DNA from: an uncultured Alphaproteobacteria bacterium
Lineage (GTDB): Bacteria; Pseudomonadota; Alphaproteobacteria; UBA7985
DNA: 56,095 bases
Assembly: GCA_905479265.1 (NCBI GenBank)
Contig: CAJQLX010000005.1
Location: 1 to 56,095, forward strand
Direction of reading: 5' to 3'
Shown: positions 28,087 through 36,806 of the stretch, one piece after another
Position numbering within the stretch: the stretch's first letter is position 1
Layout of the letters: each line of letters opens with the position of its first letter
The notes under the pieces: model-generated
The model's database searches: none
Told to the model about the DNA's origin: nothing
The model's input: only the letters and a program-made list of their open reading frames with translations
Made by a program: the position numbers and the translations under genes

Positions 28087-30192
28087 ATGACTGCTGACAA
28101 CCCTGTTCGCTGGGAAGCGGACGGCGACGTGCTTGTGATCACCATCGACAACCCACCTGTAAACGCCCTGCGTCTGGGTGTTCGGGTTGGCATTATTGCT
28201 GCGGTTGATGCGTTGGAGGCTGATGGCGCGCTGGTTGCCGCGATTGTGACGGGCGAAGGCCGGGCCTTTATCGCTGGTGCAGACATCACTGAATTCGGCA
28301 AACCGCCGATGGACCCGAACCTCAACGATGCCATCTACAAGCTCGAACGCTCGTCGAAGCCGATTGTTGCTGCGATCAATGGCGTGGCGCTGGGGGGTGG
28401 TTTGGAAGTCACCTTGGGCTGTCACGGACGCATCGCGCATCCAAAAGCGCGGGTGGGGGTTCCCGAAGTTCACTTGGGCGTCCTGCCCGGCGCAGGCGGA
28501 ACACAGCGCATGCCCCGCATCGCTGGCGTCGAAGCCACGTTGGACATGGCCACGACGGGCAAGCACGTGCCAGCGCCCAAAGCCCTTGGCATGGGCCTGA
28601 TCGACGCGGTTGATGAAGACGTTGTTGGCGCGGCAAAGGCCAAAGCGCGGGAGCTGGCGGCTGCGGGCACGTGGCCGGTGATTGCCAATATGCCCAACCC
28701 GGTTGCGCCAGAAGGTTTCTTCGAAGCGGCACGCGCGCAGATTGAGAAGAAAGCGCGGGGCCAGATGTCACCGCTGCTGAATCTCGAAGCGGTTAAGGCC
28801 TCAACGGAATTGCCGTTCGCAGAAGGTATGGATAAGGAGCGTGAGCTGTTTGTCCAAGGACTGACCAGCGACCAGTCGCGCGGTTTGATCCACGCATTCT
28901 TTGGCGAGCGCGAAGTGGCGAAGATCCCCGGTTTGGATCCAGACGCCAAGCCGCGTGAGGTGAAGACTGCCGCGATCATCGGTGCTGGGACCATGGGCGG
29001 CGGCATTGCCATGTGCTTTGCCAATGCGGGCATTCCCGTGAAGGTGCTGGAGCAAACGCAAGAAGCGCTGGACAAGGGCTTGGGCGTTTGCCGCAAGAAC
29101 TATGAGAACACGGCCAAGAAAGGCCGTTTGACGATGGATCAGGTTGAGCAGCGCATGGCCCTGTTCACCGGAACCACCGACATCAACGACCTCGCTGACG
29201 TCGATATTGTCATCGAAGCCGTGTTTGAGAACATGGACGTGAAGAAGGATATCTTCACCAAGCTCGACGCGGTCTGCAAAGAAGGCTGCGTGCTGGCAAC
29301 CAACACCTCGACGCTGGACATCAACCAGATTGCGAGCGTGACCAAGCGCCCGCAAGACGTGATTGGCATGCACTTCTTCTCCCCCGCGAACGTCATGCGT
29401 TTGCTGGAGAATGTGCGCGGTGATGCTACGGCTGACGACGTGATCCTGACCGCCATGAACATGGGCAAGCGACTGGGTAAAGTCTCGGTTCTGGTTGGCG
29501 TTTGTGATGGTTTTGTCGGCAATCGCATTTTGCACGAATACATCCGCTGGGCATCAATCCTGCTCGAAGACGGCTGTTTGCCGGAGCAGATCGACAAGGT
29601 TTGGACCGACTTCGGCATGCCGATGGGGCCGTTTGCCATGTCCGATCTCGCCGGTTTGGACGTGGGCTACCGCATCCGGAAGGAGCAGGAAGCCACACGG
29701 TCTTCGAACGTGCGTTACGTCCACATCGCCGACAAGGTGGTTGAGATGGGGCGCTTGGGTCAGAAGACGGGCGGCGGTTTCTTTGACTACATCGACGGGT
29801 CTCGCGTGCCGGTGCCGAATGCTGAGGTGACGGCGCTGGTGCTGGCGGAAAGTGAGCGCAAGGGGATTGAGCGGCGGGAATACTCCGATGACGAAATCCT
29901 GAACGCCCTGACCGACCTGATGACCAACGAAGGCGCCAAAGTCCTCGAAGAGGGCATCGCCATGCGGCCGGTCGATGTCGATATCACCTACATCTTTGGC
30001 TACGGCTACCCGGCTTATCGGGGGGGTCCAATGCACCGCGCAGACGCGGTTGGCTTGGCTGAAACGTTGGCGCGGATCAAGGCGCGCTATGAGGAAACCG
30101 GCGATCATTCCTGGAAACCTGCGGCCCTGCTGGAGCAGTTGGTGGCAGAGGGAAAGACGTTCGATGAATGGAGCAAGGCCCGCGCGGCCTAA
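28087..30192 (+). CDS. Enoyl-CoA hydratase / 3-hydroxyacyl-CoA dehydrogenase (FadB/FadJ-like)
   Basis: The 701-residue protein fuses a crotonase domain (residues 1 to about 190, oxyanion stretch GEGRAFIAGADI and catalytic-glutamate stretch GVPEVHLGVLPGAGGTQR) with a 3-hydroxyacyl-CoA dehydrogenase (NAD loop IIGAGTMGGGIAMC and HFFSPANVM, from about residue 295). It catalyses two successive steps of fatty acyl-CoA beta-oxidation. GGGAGG before the ATG supports the start at 28087; a start 33 bp upstream lacks this. A thiolase gene follows 17 bp later. Confidence 0.95.
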   Translation: MTADNPVRWEADGDVLVITIDNPPVNALRLGVRVGIIAAVDALEADGALVAAIVTGEGRAFIAGADITEFGKPPMDPNLNDAIYKLERSSKPIVAAINGVALGGGLEVTLGCHGRIAHPKARVGVPEVHLGVLPGAGGTQRMPRIAGVEATLDMATTGKHVPAPKALGMGLIDAVDEDVVGAAKAKARELAAAGTWPVIANMPNPVAPEGFFEAARAQIEKKARGQMSPLLNLEAVKASTELPFAEGMDKERELFVQGLTSDQSRGLIHAFFGEREVAKIPGLDPDAKPREVKTAAIIGAGTMGGGIAMCFANAGIPVKVLEQTQEALDKGLGVCRKNYENTAKKGRLTMDQVEQRMALFTGTTDINDLADVDIVIEAVFENMDVKKDIFTKLDAVCKEGCVLATNTSTLDINQIASVTKRPQDVIGMHFFSPANVMRLLENVRGDATADDVILTAMNMGKRLGKVSVLVGVCDGFVGNRILHEYIRWASILLEDGCLPEQIDKVWTDFGMPMGPFAMSDLAGLDVGYRIRKEQEATRSSNVRYVHIADKVVEMGRLGQKTGGGFFDYIDGSRVPVPNAEVTALVLAESERKGIERREYSDDEILNALTDLMTNEGAKVLEEGIAMRPVDVDITYIFGYGYPAYRGGPMHRADAVGLAETLARIKARYEETGDHSWKPAALLEQLVAEGKTFDEWSKARAA

Positions 30193-30209
30193 GTGGAGGA
30201 GAGAAAGTC

Positions 30210-31409
30210 ATGTCAAACATCAATATGGGCGCGCGTGAAGCCGTCATTGCATCCTACGCCAGAACCCCAATCGGCAAAGCCTACCGGGGTGCTTTTAACG
30301 ACACCGGCGCCCCTGAAATCGCTGGTGCAGCAATCGCCGCAGCGGTTGAGCGGGCCGGCATCAACGGCGCTGACGTCGACGATTGTGTCATGGGTTGCGC
30401 CATGCCGCAGGGTTCGGCTGGTCTGAACATTGGCCGCTCAGCGGCTTTGGCCGGCGGGTTGCCTGTTACTGTTTCCGGTATGACGATGGACCGCCAGTGC
30501 TCGTCGGGCATGATGGCGATTGCCACAGCGGCCAAGCAAATCATCGCGGACGGCATGACCACGGTTGTTGGTGGCGGCGTTGAGTCGATCTCGCTGGTGC
30601 AGAACGAGCACCAGAACACGCACCGCTTGCTCGATCCTGCTGTGTTGCAGAACGCGCCAGACTACTACATGCCGATGCTGCAAACCGCGGAAACGGTCGC
30701 CAAGCGCTATAACGTATCGCGTGAAGTGATGGACCAGTATGGCGCAGCATCTCAGACCAAAGCCATCGCAGCGAACGAAGCGGGGCGGTTGAAGGATGAA
30801 GTGATTTCCATGACCGTGACCAAGAAAGTCATGGACAAGGAAACCAAGGAAGTTTCCGACGTTGAAGTCACGGTTGACCGGGATGAGGGCTTGCGCCCCT
30901 CGACCTACGAGCAGGTTTCCAGCTTGCGCACTGTGATCGAAGGCGGAACGATCACCGCCGGTAACGCCTCGCAGTTATCTGACGGCGCAGCGGCAAGCGT
31001 GATCATGGAACGCGGTGAAGCAGAGCGGCGCGGAATCGAGCCACTGGGCTTTTATCGCGGTATTGCGGTTGCGGGCTGTGAGCCGGACGAAATGGGCATC
31101 GGCCCCGTTTTCGCGGTTCCAAAGCTGCTCAAGGCGCATGGTTTGACCGTTGATGACATTGGTGTTTGGGAACTCAACGAAGCCTTTGCGGTGCAGGTTC
31201 TGTACTGCCGGGATCAGTTGGGTATTCCGGACGAGAAGCTGAACGTAAACGGTTCTTCCATCGCCATCGGTCACCCCTACGGCATGACCGGCGCACGCCT
31301 GGTTGGCCATGCGTTGATGGAGGCGAAGCGCCAAGGGGAGCGCTATGCCATCGTCACCATGTGTGTTGGCGGCGGCATGGGGGCTGCTGGACTGTTTGAG
31401 GTCGCCTGA
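30210..31409 (+). CDS. Thiolase (acetyl-CoA acyltransferase)
   Basis: It carries out the thiolytic cleavage or condensation step of beta-oxidation. The 399-residue product has the nucleophilic Cys in [12 protein letters not shown], the histidine in [16 protein letters not shown] and the second Cys in [13 protein letters not shown]. The [11 protein letters not shown] form differs from the usual GGAIALGHPLGA, so it may belong to a divergent thiolase subfamily. GGAGGAGAG precedes the ATG. It forms an operon with the upstream two-domain protein. Confidence 0.94.
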   Translation: MSNINMGAREAVIASYARTPIGKAYRGAFNDTGAPEIAGAAIAAAVERAGINGADVDDCVMGCAMPQGSAGLNIGRSAALAGGLPVTVSGMTMDRQCSSGMMAIATAAKQIIADGMTTVVGGGVESISLVQNEHQNTHRLLDPAVLQNAPDYYMPMLQTAETVAKRYNVSREVMDQYGAASQTKAIAANEAGRLKDEVISMTVTKKVMDKETKEVSDVEVTVDRDEGLRPSTYEQVSSLRTVIEGGTITAGNASQLSDGAAASVIMERGEAERRGIEPLGFYRGIAVAGCEPDEMGIGPVFAVPKLLKAHGLTVDDIGVWELNEAFAVQVLYCRDQLGIPDEKLNVNGSSIAIGHPYGMTGARLVGHALMEAKRQGERYAIVTMCVGGGMGAAGLFEVA

Positions 31410-31498
31410 AGTTCCTAAAATTCAAAGAAGTTGGCCTTGGTTTCAGAAAGTGTATTAGACTGAGGCAACTGTACTTTTTTGAACAATTGGAGGTTTTC

Positions 31499-32053
31499 AT
31501 GCGTTCGTTTGTCATTGCGTTAGCGCTTCTTGGGCTTGGTCCGATTGGGGCTCAAGCTCAAACATGTGATGAGTTGATCGACTTACGGGATTCAAGCCTG
31601 AGTCAGCTTTTGGCGGCTCAGAGTTCGATCCCGAGCGATGCTGAGGTTCTCACCCTTCAGCGGGAGGTCAGCGACACGGTCTCGGCGCTGGAATTGGCAA
31701 AAAGAACCATGGAAAACGCCATCCCGAATTTCGCGCGCGAAGTTGGGGACTTTGATCAATTGGTGATGTCATTCATCGACAGTGATCAGGGGGAAACGGT
31801 GTTGAAGGCGCAAATTGATGAGGCGGTGGAGGAGTTACGCTCTGCGGCTTATCAGTTGATAGAAATTCGCCGCGCAGAAGCGGCGGTGCGGACGATGAAC
31901 GACCAACTGGTCGATCGGGTTACGGCCTACAACAAGCGGGTCACGACCTACAACGATCAGGCGCAGTCCTTTCAGGATCTGCAGGGGCGTTTGCTTAATG
32001 ACTGCGGCATCAAGCCTGTTGTGAGTTTTGCGGAGAAAACTCAGGGTACGTGA
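31499..32053 (+). CDS. Hypothetical periplasmic coiled-coil protein
   Basis: The 184-residue product has a signal peptide (hydrophobic residues 3-16, probable cleavage after GAQA near residue 20). A mature helical region follows, rich in Glu, Gln and Leu with heptad-like spacing (about 40-160). Two cysteines, near both ends of the mature protein, could form a disulfide. GGAGG precedes ATG at 31499. I do not recognise the family. It sits between the thiolase and dehydrogenase genes on the same strand. Confidence 0.7.
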   Translation: MRSFVIALALLGLGPIGAQAQTCDELIDLRDSSLSQLLAAQSSIPSDAEVLTLQREVSDTVSALELAKRTMENAIPNFAREVGDFDQLVMSFIDSDQGETVLKAQIDEAVEELRSAAYQLIEIRRAEAAVRTMNDQLVDRVTAYNKRVTTYNDQAQSFQDLQGRLLNDCGIKPVVSFAEKTQGT

Positions 32054-32075
32054 CCCGGATAAATGGAGTGACATC

Positions 32076-33272
32076 ATGGACTTAAAGCATTCAGACGAAG
32101 ACCTAGCGTTCAAGAAACAAATTGAAGAGTTCTGTGAATCATATGTGTCGACGGAAATCCGGCAAAAGATTGCTTTGGGCCATCGTCTCAGCAAGCAGGA
32201 CATCGTGGATTACCACAAAGTCCTCTATGCGCATGGATACGCCGTTCCAAACTGGAAAGAAGAATGGGGTGGCCGCGACTGGACCTCGATCCAGCACCAG
32301 ATTTTCGATGACGTAACGGCCGCTTACGATTGCCCGCGTCGCTTGGCCTTTGGCGTGTCGATGGTCGGTCCCGTCTTGCAGGCTTTCGGTTCGCGTGAGC
32401 AGCAGGAAAAGTACCTGCCGCGCATCGCTCGCCTTGATGATTGGTGGTGTCAGGGGTTCTCAGAGCCCGGCTCTGGCTCCGATTTGGCCTCGCTGAAAAC
32501 CACCGCCGTGCGCGATGGCGACGAGTATGTGCTCAATGGCCAGAAGACCTGGACCACCTACGCCCAGCACGCGGACATGATGTTCATCCTGACCCGTACC
32601 GACAGCGATTGTAAGCCGCAGGAGGGGATTTCCTTCATGCTGCTGGACATGAATACGCCTGGGATTTCCGTAAAGCCCATCATCTTGCTCGATGGCTATC
32701 ATGAGGTGAACGAAGTCTTCTTCGACAATGTTCGCATCCCGGCGGAGAACCTGGTGGGTGAGGAAAACAAGGGTTGGGATTACGCCAAGTTCTTGCTGGC
32801 GCACGAGCGTTTTGGCATTGCGCAGATTGGCTACGCGAAAAACCAGCTGAACCGCCTCAAGGACATTGCCGGCCAAGAGCGCACGGAAACCGGTGAGCGC
32901 TTGGTGGACGATGTGTTCTTCTCGCAAAAGCTGGCGGAGATCGAAATGGATCTGACAGCGCTGGAAGTCACCAACTTGCGCGTTCTCTCGGATGCCAAGA
33001 ACCAGTCTGATCTGACCTTTGCCGGCATGCTGAAAATCCGCGGTTCTGACCTGAATCAAAAGCTCACGCGCCTGATCATGGAAGCGGTCGGCCCGGCCGC
33101 AGCGGTCGAGCAGCAGGATTTGGTGTTGCACGGCCGGAATGAACCGCCGCTTGGCCCTGACTACGCCGCCGGCGCCGCGCCTTCCTACCTGAACAACCGA
33201 AAGCTCTCGATCTTTGGTGGTTCCAACGAAATCCAGCGGACCATCATTGCGAAAGCCATGCTGACGGCCTAA
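32076..33272 (+). CDS. Acyl-CoA dehydrogenase
   Basis: The 398-residue flavoprotein has the N-terminal helical domain, the middle block WWCQGFSEPGSGSDLASL, KTWTTYAQHADMMF and a C-terminal helix bundle. Near the end, SIFGGSNEIQRT replaces the usual YEGT with FGGS, so the commonest catalytic glutamate position is Gly. That pattern occurs in dehydrogenases whose base lies elsewhere or that form heteromeric pairs. ATGGAGTG precedes the ATG at 32076. The next gene is a second, shorter acyl-CoA dehydrogenase. Confidence 0.93.
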   Translation: MDLKHSDEDLAFKKQIEEFCESYVSTEIRQKIALGHRLSKQDIVDYHKVLYAHGYAVPNWKEEWGGRDWTSIQHQIFDDVTAAYDCPRRLAFGVSMVGPVLQAFGSREQQEKYLPRIARLDDWWCQGFSEPGSGSDLASLKTTAVRDGDEYVLNGQKTWTTYAQHADMMFILTRTDSDCKPQEGISFMLLDMNTPGISVKPIILLDGYHEVNEVFFDNVRIPAENLVGEENKGWDYAKFLLAHERFGIAQIGYAKNQLNRLKDIAGQERTETGERLVDDVFFSQKLAEIEMDLTALEVTNLRVLSDAKNQSDLTFAGMLKIRGSDLNQKLTRLIMEAVGPAAAVEQQDLVLHGRNEPPLGPDYAAGAAPSYLNNRKLSIFGGSNEIQRTIIAKAMLTA

Positions 33273-33318
33273 CGGCCCGCGAACTCATAAAAAGAACAAG
33301 ACCACAGAGGAGGGGACC

Positions 33319-34380
33319 GTGGATTTTTCGCTCAGCGACGAGCAGCGCATGTTGCAAGATACCGTCGGCAAGTTTGTTGCGGACCGTTACAGCCTTGATC
33401 AACGCAAGAGCTATATGGCTCAAAGCGCAGGGCATGACGCAGGCGTTGCCAACGAATTGGCGGACCTTGGCTTGAACCTTGTTCAAATTGCCGAAGAGCA
33501 GGGCGGATTGGGCGGTGACGCCTTTGATGCCATGATCGTTGGTGAAGCGCTTGGGCCGGGATTGGTGCTGGAGCCGGTTATGGACGTCATGACCGCCGTT
33601 TCTGCGCTTGCCGGTGGTCGCGAAGACATCCTCGAAGACAGCAACGCCTACACGCTGGGTCTGTACGAACGCGGCCAGCGGTATGCGCTGACCCCGGCCG
33701 GGACCACAGTCGCAGACGGCAAGATCACGGGGACCAAGACCCTCGCGCCGATTTCTGCAGCTGCGACCCACGCGTTGGTGAGCGCCAAGGACGGTGACGA
33801 CGTGGGGCTGTACCGCGTCTCCCTGACCGCCGACGGTGCCACGGTGTTCAATTACCCCCTGCAAGATGGCCGACCTTTCGCTGATTTGCAGTTCGACGGC
33901 GTCGCAGCAGAGCGGATTGACGGTGTGGGTCTCGCTGAGATCGAGGCCGCCGTTGCCCGTTTGACCATTGCAGAATGCGCCGTTGCCGTGGGCGCGATGC
34001 AGGCTGCGCTGGATATGACCAAGGAATACTTGTCTGTCCGCAAGCAGTTCGGGCGCCCGCTCGCAGCCTTTCAGGAGCTGCAGTTCCGCTTGGTGGATAT
34101 GAATATGGAAGTGCAGGACGCGCGATCCATGTCGATCTGGGCGGCCAATCAGGCAAACCAAGCCAGCGGTGATGCGCTGTTGCGTTCGGCGTCACTGGCA
34201 AAAGCCAAGATCGGCAAAGCGGCGACCCATGTTTGCGAAGATTCCATCCAGCTGCATGGCGGCATGGGGATGACGCAGGATTACGGCGTTGGCGCTTATG
34301 CCAAGTACCTGCTGACGTTCAATCTGCTGCATGGCGATGTGGACTACCACACAGGCCGGGTGATGCGCCTTTCCGCTTAG
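33319..34380 (+). CDS. Acyl-CoA dehydrogenase, second subunit-like
   Basis: The 353-residue product begins with the family N-terminus DFSLSDEQRMLQDTVGKFVA and ends with the C-terminal bundle (SVRKQFGRPLAAFQELQFRL and QLHGGMGMTQDY). It is shorter and more divergent than its neighbour and ends in LSA. Tandem full-length and short divergent dehydrogenases often form alpha2-beta2 enzymes, as in some actinobacterial steroid pathways; that is inference here. The start is GTG with GAGGAGGGGACC upstream. A bidirectional terminator follows. Confidence 0.92.
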   Translation: MDFSLSDEQRMLQDTVGKFVADRYSLDQRKSYMAQSAGHDAGVANELADLGLNLVQIAEEQGGLGGDAFDAMIVGEALGPGLVLEPVMDVMTAVSALAGGREDILEDSNAYTLGLYERGQRYALTPAGTTVADGKITGTKTLAPISAAATHALVSAKDGDDVGLYRVSLTADGATVFNYPLQDGRPFADLQFDGVAAERIDGVGLAEIEAAVARLTIAECAVAVGAMQAALDMTKEYLSVRKQFGRPLAAFQELQFRLVDMNMEVQDARSMSIWAANQANQASGDALLRSASLAKAKIGKAATHVCEDSIQLHGGMGMTQDYGVGAYAKYLLTFNLLHGDVDYHTGRVMRLSA

Positions 34381-34410
34381 CGGCGTGGTCCCGCGCTGCG
34401 TTGAGACATA

Positions 34411-34450
34411 AAAAAGGCCCCGCTGGTATGACCGGCGGGGCCTTTTCTTT
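34411..34450. terminator. Bidirectional terminator between convergent genes
   Basis: AAAAAGGCCCCGC and GCGGGGCCTTTT are inverted repeats around the loop TGGTATGACCG. A-rich and T-rich flanks let it act in both directions. It lies between the convergent acyl-CoA dehydrogenase and outer-membrane protein genes. Confidence 0.88.
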
Positions 34451-34479
34451 CGAGTTTTGGGCTCGGGGTTAGAAGGGGC

Positions 34480-36267
34480 TTAGAAGCTCGCTGAGATGGA
34501 GCCTTTAAGACCGTAGTTTTGCCAGCTGCCGCGACCCAGTGTGGGCATGCGATCCGCCGCGTCGACAGCTGTGCCATCCACTGCGCCTGTCACAATCGGC
34601 GCGCCAGAGGTGATGCCGGCGAAGACGCCTGCGCCAATCCGCACGTTCGGTGTCAGGGAAAGCGACAGGCCCGCATCGATCTCACCGGTCACCAGTGTGC
34701 CCGTATCGCTGGCTTCGGCCATGTAGGTTGTGCCGAGATATTCCTGCGTCGTGGTCATCATGGAGTTACCGTAGAGCGCCTGGACCGAACCACCGAAGTG
34801 CGCGCTGAGCGAGCCGGTGACGTTTGGATCGAAGTTCACCCGAAGCGTTGGGCCAACGTACGTGCCGTAAACTTCTTCGGTGTAGGTGTGGTCGGTAAAG
34901 GTTGCCGAGGTCAGTTCACCGGACGTAACTTCGGTCAGGACGCCGGTTACATCCACATTCGTTGTGCGGTTCAGGGACTTACCCGCGATACCAACACCCA
35001 CGTTCAATGGCAGTCCAGCAAGGTTAATCAGGTAGCCCGCTGCGCCGCCAAAATCGTTGATGCTGGAGTTAATGTTGGCGATCACTTCCATGGAGTCATA
35101 GGCGTCAACTTCGATGCCATCGCCGGAACCGTAGGTAAACAGGCCAGAGAACGCCGCGATGTCGCCGTCAACCGTCAGGGCGGCTGGACCGATCAGGGTC
35201 GCGGAGTCAGCCTGCGCTTCAGCCAGGTTGTACACTTGGGAGATAGCGTAATCTTCAACCTGGTAGGAGCCGCCGACCGCATCGATGAAGAAGTTGCCCG
35301 CGTCCGCTTTCAAGGAGCCGTAAATGCCCTTGTGCTGCAGTTCTTCGTCAATCCAAGCGGTGCCGTTGTTTGTCGATGCGCCGCCGGTGCTGGTCCAGTC
35401 TGCGGAATCGATGGAATCGGAGGTGTAATTGCCCTCGATGCCGTAGTTAAAGTTGCCGGAGGTGGCGTAACCGTAGCCAACCGACAAGCGCGCCGCGTTG
35501 TTGCGGGTTGGACCGCCGTAGTACGGCGTGTCTTCGATAACGATCGTGTCTTCATTCAACTCGAAATCAGGGATGTTCGGGTTGATTTCGATGTAGGGTT
35601 CTTCGATCGGATCGTTGGCAACCACAATTTCATCAATCACGATCTCTTCGGGGAGCAAGTCCTCTGGGAGGTCCGGCTCTTCGTCAGAGATAAATCGTGC
35701 TTCTGGGTGCTCGTGGCTGTGCTGGTGCTGTTCGTATCCGTGGGAGTGTTCAACGAACGCGTGGTCGTGCTCCATATATTCGTGAGTGTGGTCCACGTAC
35801 ATTTGGGCCTCGGGGGCAGGAGCAATCTGGGAGGAGTCTGGTTCCATGCCATAGTTCATCATGGGGTTGCCGTAAGCATCCATTTGAACAGTGGGAGCAG
35901 GCGACAAACCGGCATAGGACGGCTGAGCCGACGTTGGCGCGGCATAAGTCGCTTGAGATGCAGCAGGCGCAACGTACGTTGGCGCCGGTGCATACTGGTA
36001 CTGCGATGCAGCAGGCATCGCGTAGGTCGCCGGGAGGGGCATAGGGACAGGGGCCAGTTGCTGCGGCGCGAGCACGTAGCTTGGGTAGCTCGGTGCAGGG
36101 CTTGCAGCCTGGTATGAAGGGCTCCCGCCGTAGGACGAGGAAACCTGAGTTTTGGCGGGAGACGCTGAAGCGCTCTTGAAAACGACTTGAGCAGATGCAG
36201 CGCTCGTTAGGGCAGAGGTCGCCAGCAAAATCGCGCCGGCAGACGCGATAAATTTCGCGTGGTTCAT
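34480..36267 (-). CDS. Outer-membrane beta-barrel with Pro/Ala-, His-rich and acidic N-terminal region
   Basis: The 595-residue protein has a signal peptide (cleavage near ASAQ, residue 27), a Pro/Ala/Ser/Tyr-rich stretch (about 35-155) and a His-rich block at 160-187. The His block holds ten histidines in HxH units spaced seven residues apart (HTH, HDH, HSH, HQHSHEH). An acidic linker of Asp, Glu, Pro and Ile follows (195-245). From about 255 come beta-strand repeats ending in SISASF, a barrel terminus. It is a paralogue of the next minus-strand gene: SAHFGGSVQALY and DFGGAAGY are shared. Metal binding by the His block is inference. Length before the barrel is unusual for a simple porin. Confidence 0.72.
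   Translation of the reverse strand: MNHAKFIASAGAILLATSALTSAASAQVVFKSASASPAKTQVSSSYGGSPSYQAASPAPSYPSYVLAPQQLAPVPMPLPATYAMPAASQYQYAPAPTYVAPAASQATYAAPTSAQPSYAGLSPAPTVQMDAYGNPMMNYGMEPDSSQIAPAPEAQMYVDHTHEYMEHDHAFVEHSHGYEQHQHSHEHPEARFISDEEPDLPEDLLPEEIVIDEIVVANDPIEEPYIEINPNIPDFELNEDTIVIEDTPYYGGPTRNNAARLSVGYGYATSGNFNYGIEGNYTSDSIDSADWTSTGGASTNNGTAWIDEELQHKGIYGSLKADAGNFFIDAVGGSYQVEDYAISQVYNLAEAQADSATLIGPAALTVDGDIAAFSGLFTYGSGDGIEVDAYDSMEVIANINSSINDFGGAAGYLINLAGLPLNVGVGIAGKSLNRTTNVDVTGVLTEVTSGELTSATFTDHTYTEEVYGTYVGPTLRVNFDPNVTGSLSAHFGGSVQALYGNSMMTTTQEYLGTTYMAEASDTGTLVTGEIDAGLSLSLTPNVRIGAGVFAGITSGAPIVTGAVDGTAVDAADRMPTLGRGSWQNYGLKGSISASF
35707..35793 (-). repeat. Heptad HxH repeat inside the outer-membrane protein gene
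   Basis: The codons encode residues 159-187 as four units of the form acidic/Gln-His-x-His with the His pairs at 160/162, 167/169, 174/176 and 181/183, and then 185 and 187. The seven-residue period is 21 nt. The pattern looks like a short internal duplication with drift. Confidence 0.75.
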
Positions 36268-36511
36268 GGCTTAGTTTCCAATAGGTTTCTTAAATATTGG
36301 CCGAGACAGAAAATATGGTTGCCTCGGTTTGTTGGTACCCATGGCTGCAACGCCTATGCCAAGAAGATTAGTCAGGTAATACAGGCGTAAATCGAAAAAA
36401 ATTAGTGGTTTATAAAATTGTAAAACACTAAAATCGGCTAAAATAGTTTGTATTAATGGGGTATTCCCATGAAAATCCTTTTTGAATTAATCAATTTTTC
36501 TGCATCACGAG

Positions 36512-36572
36512 GGCGCATAATATGTTCCGTTAAAGAAGGTGCATAACGTACTGCAGTAATAAGGCGCGTAAT
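36512..36572. promoter_or_regulatory. Three spaced copies of GGYGCRTAAY upstream of the His-repeat protein gene
   Basis: GGCGCATAAT (36512), GGTGCATAAC (36538) and GGCGCGTAAT (36563) are spaced 26 and 25 bp apart, about two and a half helical turns. An exact GGCGCATAAT also occurs at 38404-38413, upstream of the paralogous gene. A shared binding site is a reasonable guess, not proven. Confidence 0.4.
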
Positions 36573-36699
36573 GTTGGACATGAGAATATATGCGACTGGC
36601 GCTGTGCCAGACTTAGGATGATCTTTTCCAGAAAGGACCGGATCCGTGGCTGGATCGCCGGGTAGGGTGCTTTGGCTGCTGGGGTGCCGGGCAAAAAGA

Positions 36700-36729
36700 A
36701 AGGCCGCTGGTGGAAGAACCAGCGGCCTT
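36700..36729 (-). terminator. Intrinsic terminator of the 36807-38261 gene
   Basis: AGGCCGCTGGT and ACCAGCGGCCT are perfect 11-bp inverted repeats around the loop GGAAGA. On the minus strand they are followed by TTTCTTTTTG. Confidence 0.9.
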
Positions 36730-36806
36730 GATCTCAAGCGTTTGCCGTCAGGGGGCGTAAAGTCTTAGGAGATGCCCTTTAAGCCCCTTTTGGCGATGCC
36801 ATTATC

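Larger units (their letters stand above)
36268..36806. other. AT-rich intergenic region, 539 bp
   Basis: No convincing gene lies here. A frame at 36453-36737 on the minus strand has no family signature and overlaps the terminator. The region contains the leader and probable promoter of the 34480-36267 gene (minus), an inverted repeat CCAATA/TATTGG at 36278-36300, three copies of the motif GGYGCRTAAY, and near its other end the terminator of the 36807-38261 gene. It is visibly more AT-rich than the neighbouring genes. Confidence 0.7.

Noticed and set aside
34519-36117. A long plus-strand frame of 532 codons opposite the His-repeat outer-membrane gene
   Set aside because: The minus-strand frame has a signal peptide, repeat structure and barrel end; the opposite frame is Val/Gly/Arg-rich without any of these.
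36453-36737. A 94-codon minus-strand frame in the AT-rich gap
   Set aside because: It overlaps the terminator of the neighbouring gene and has no recognisable protein features.
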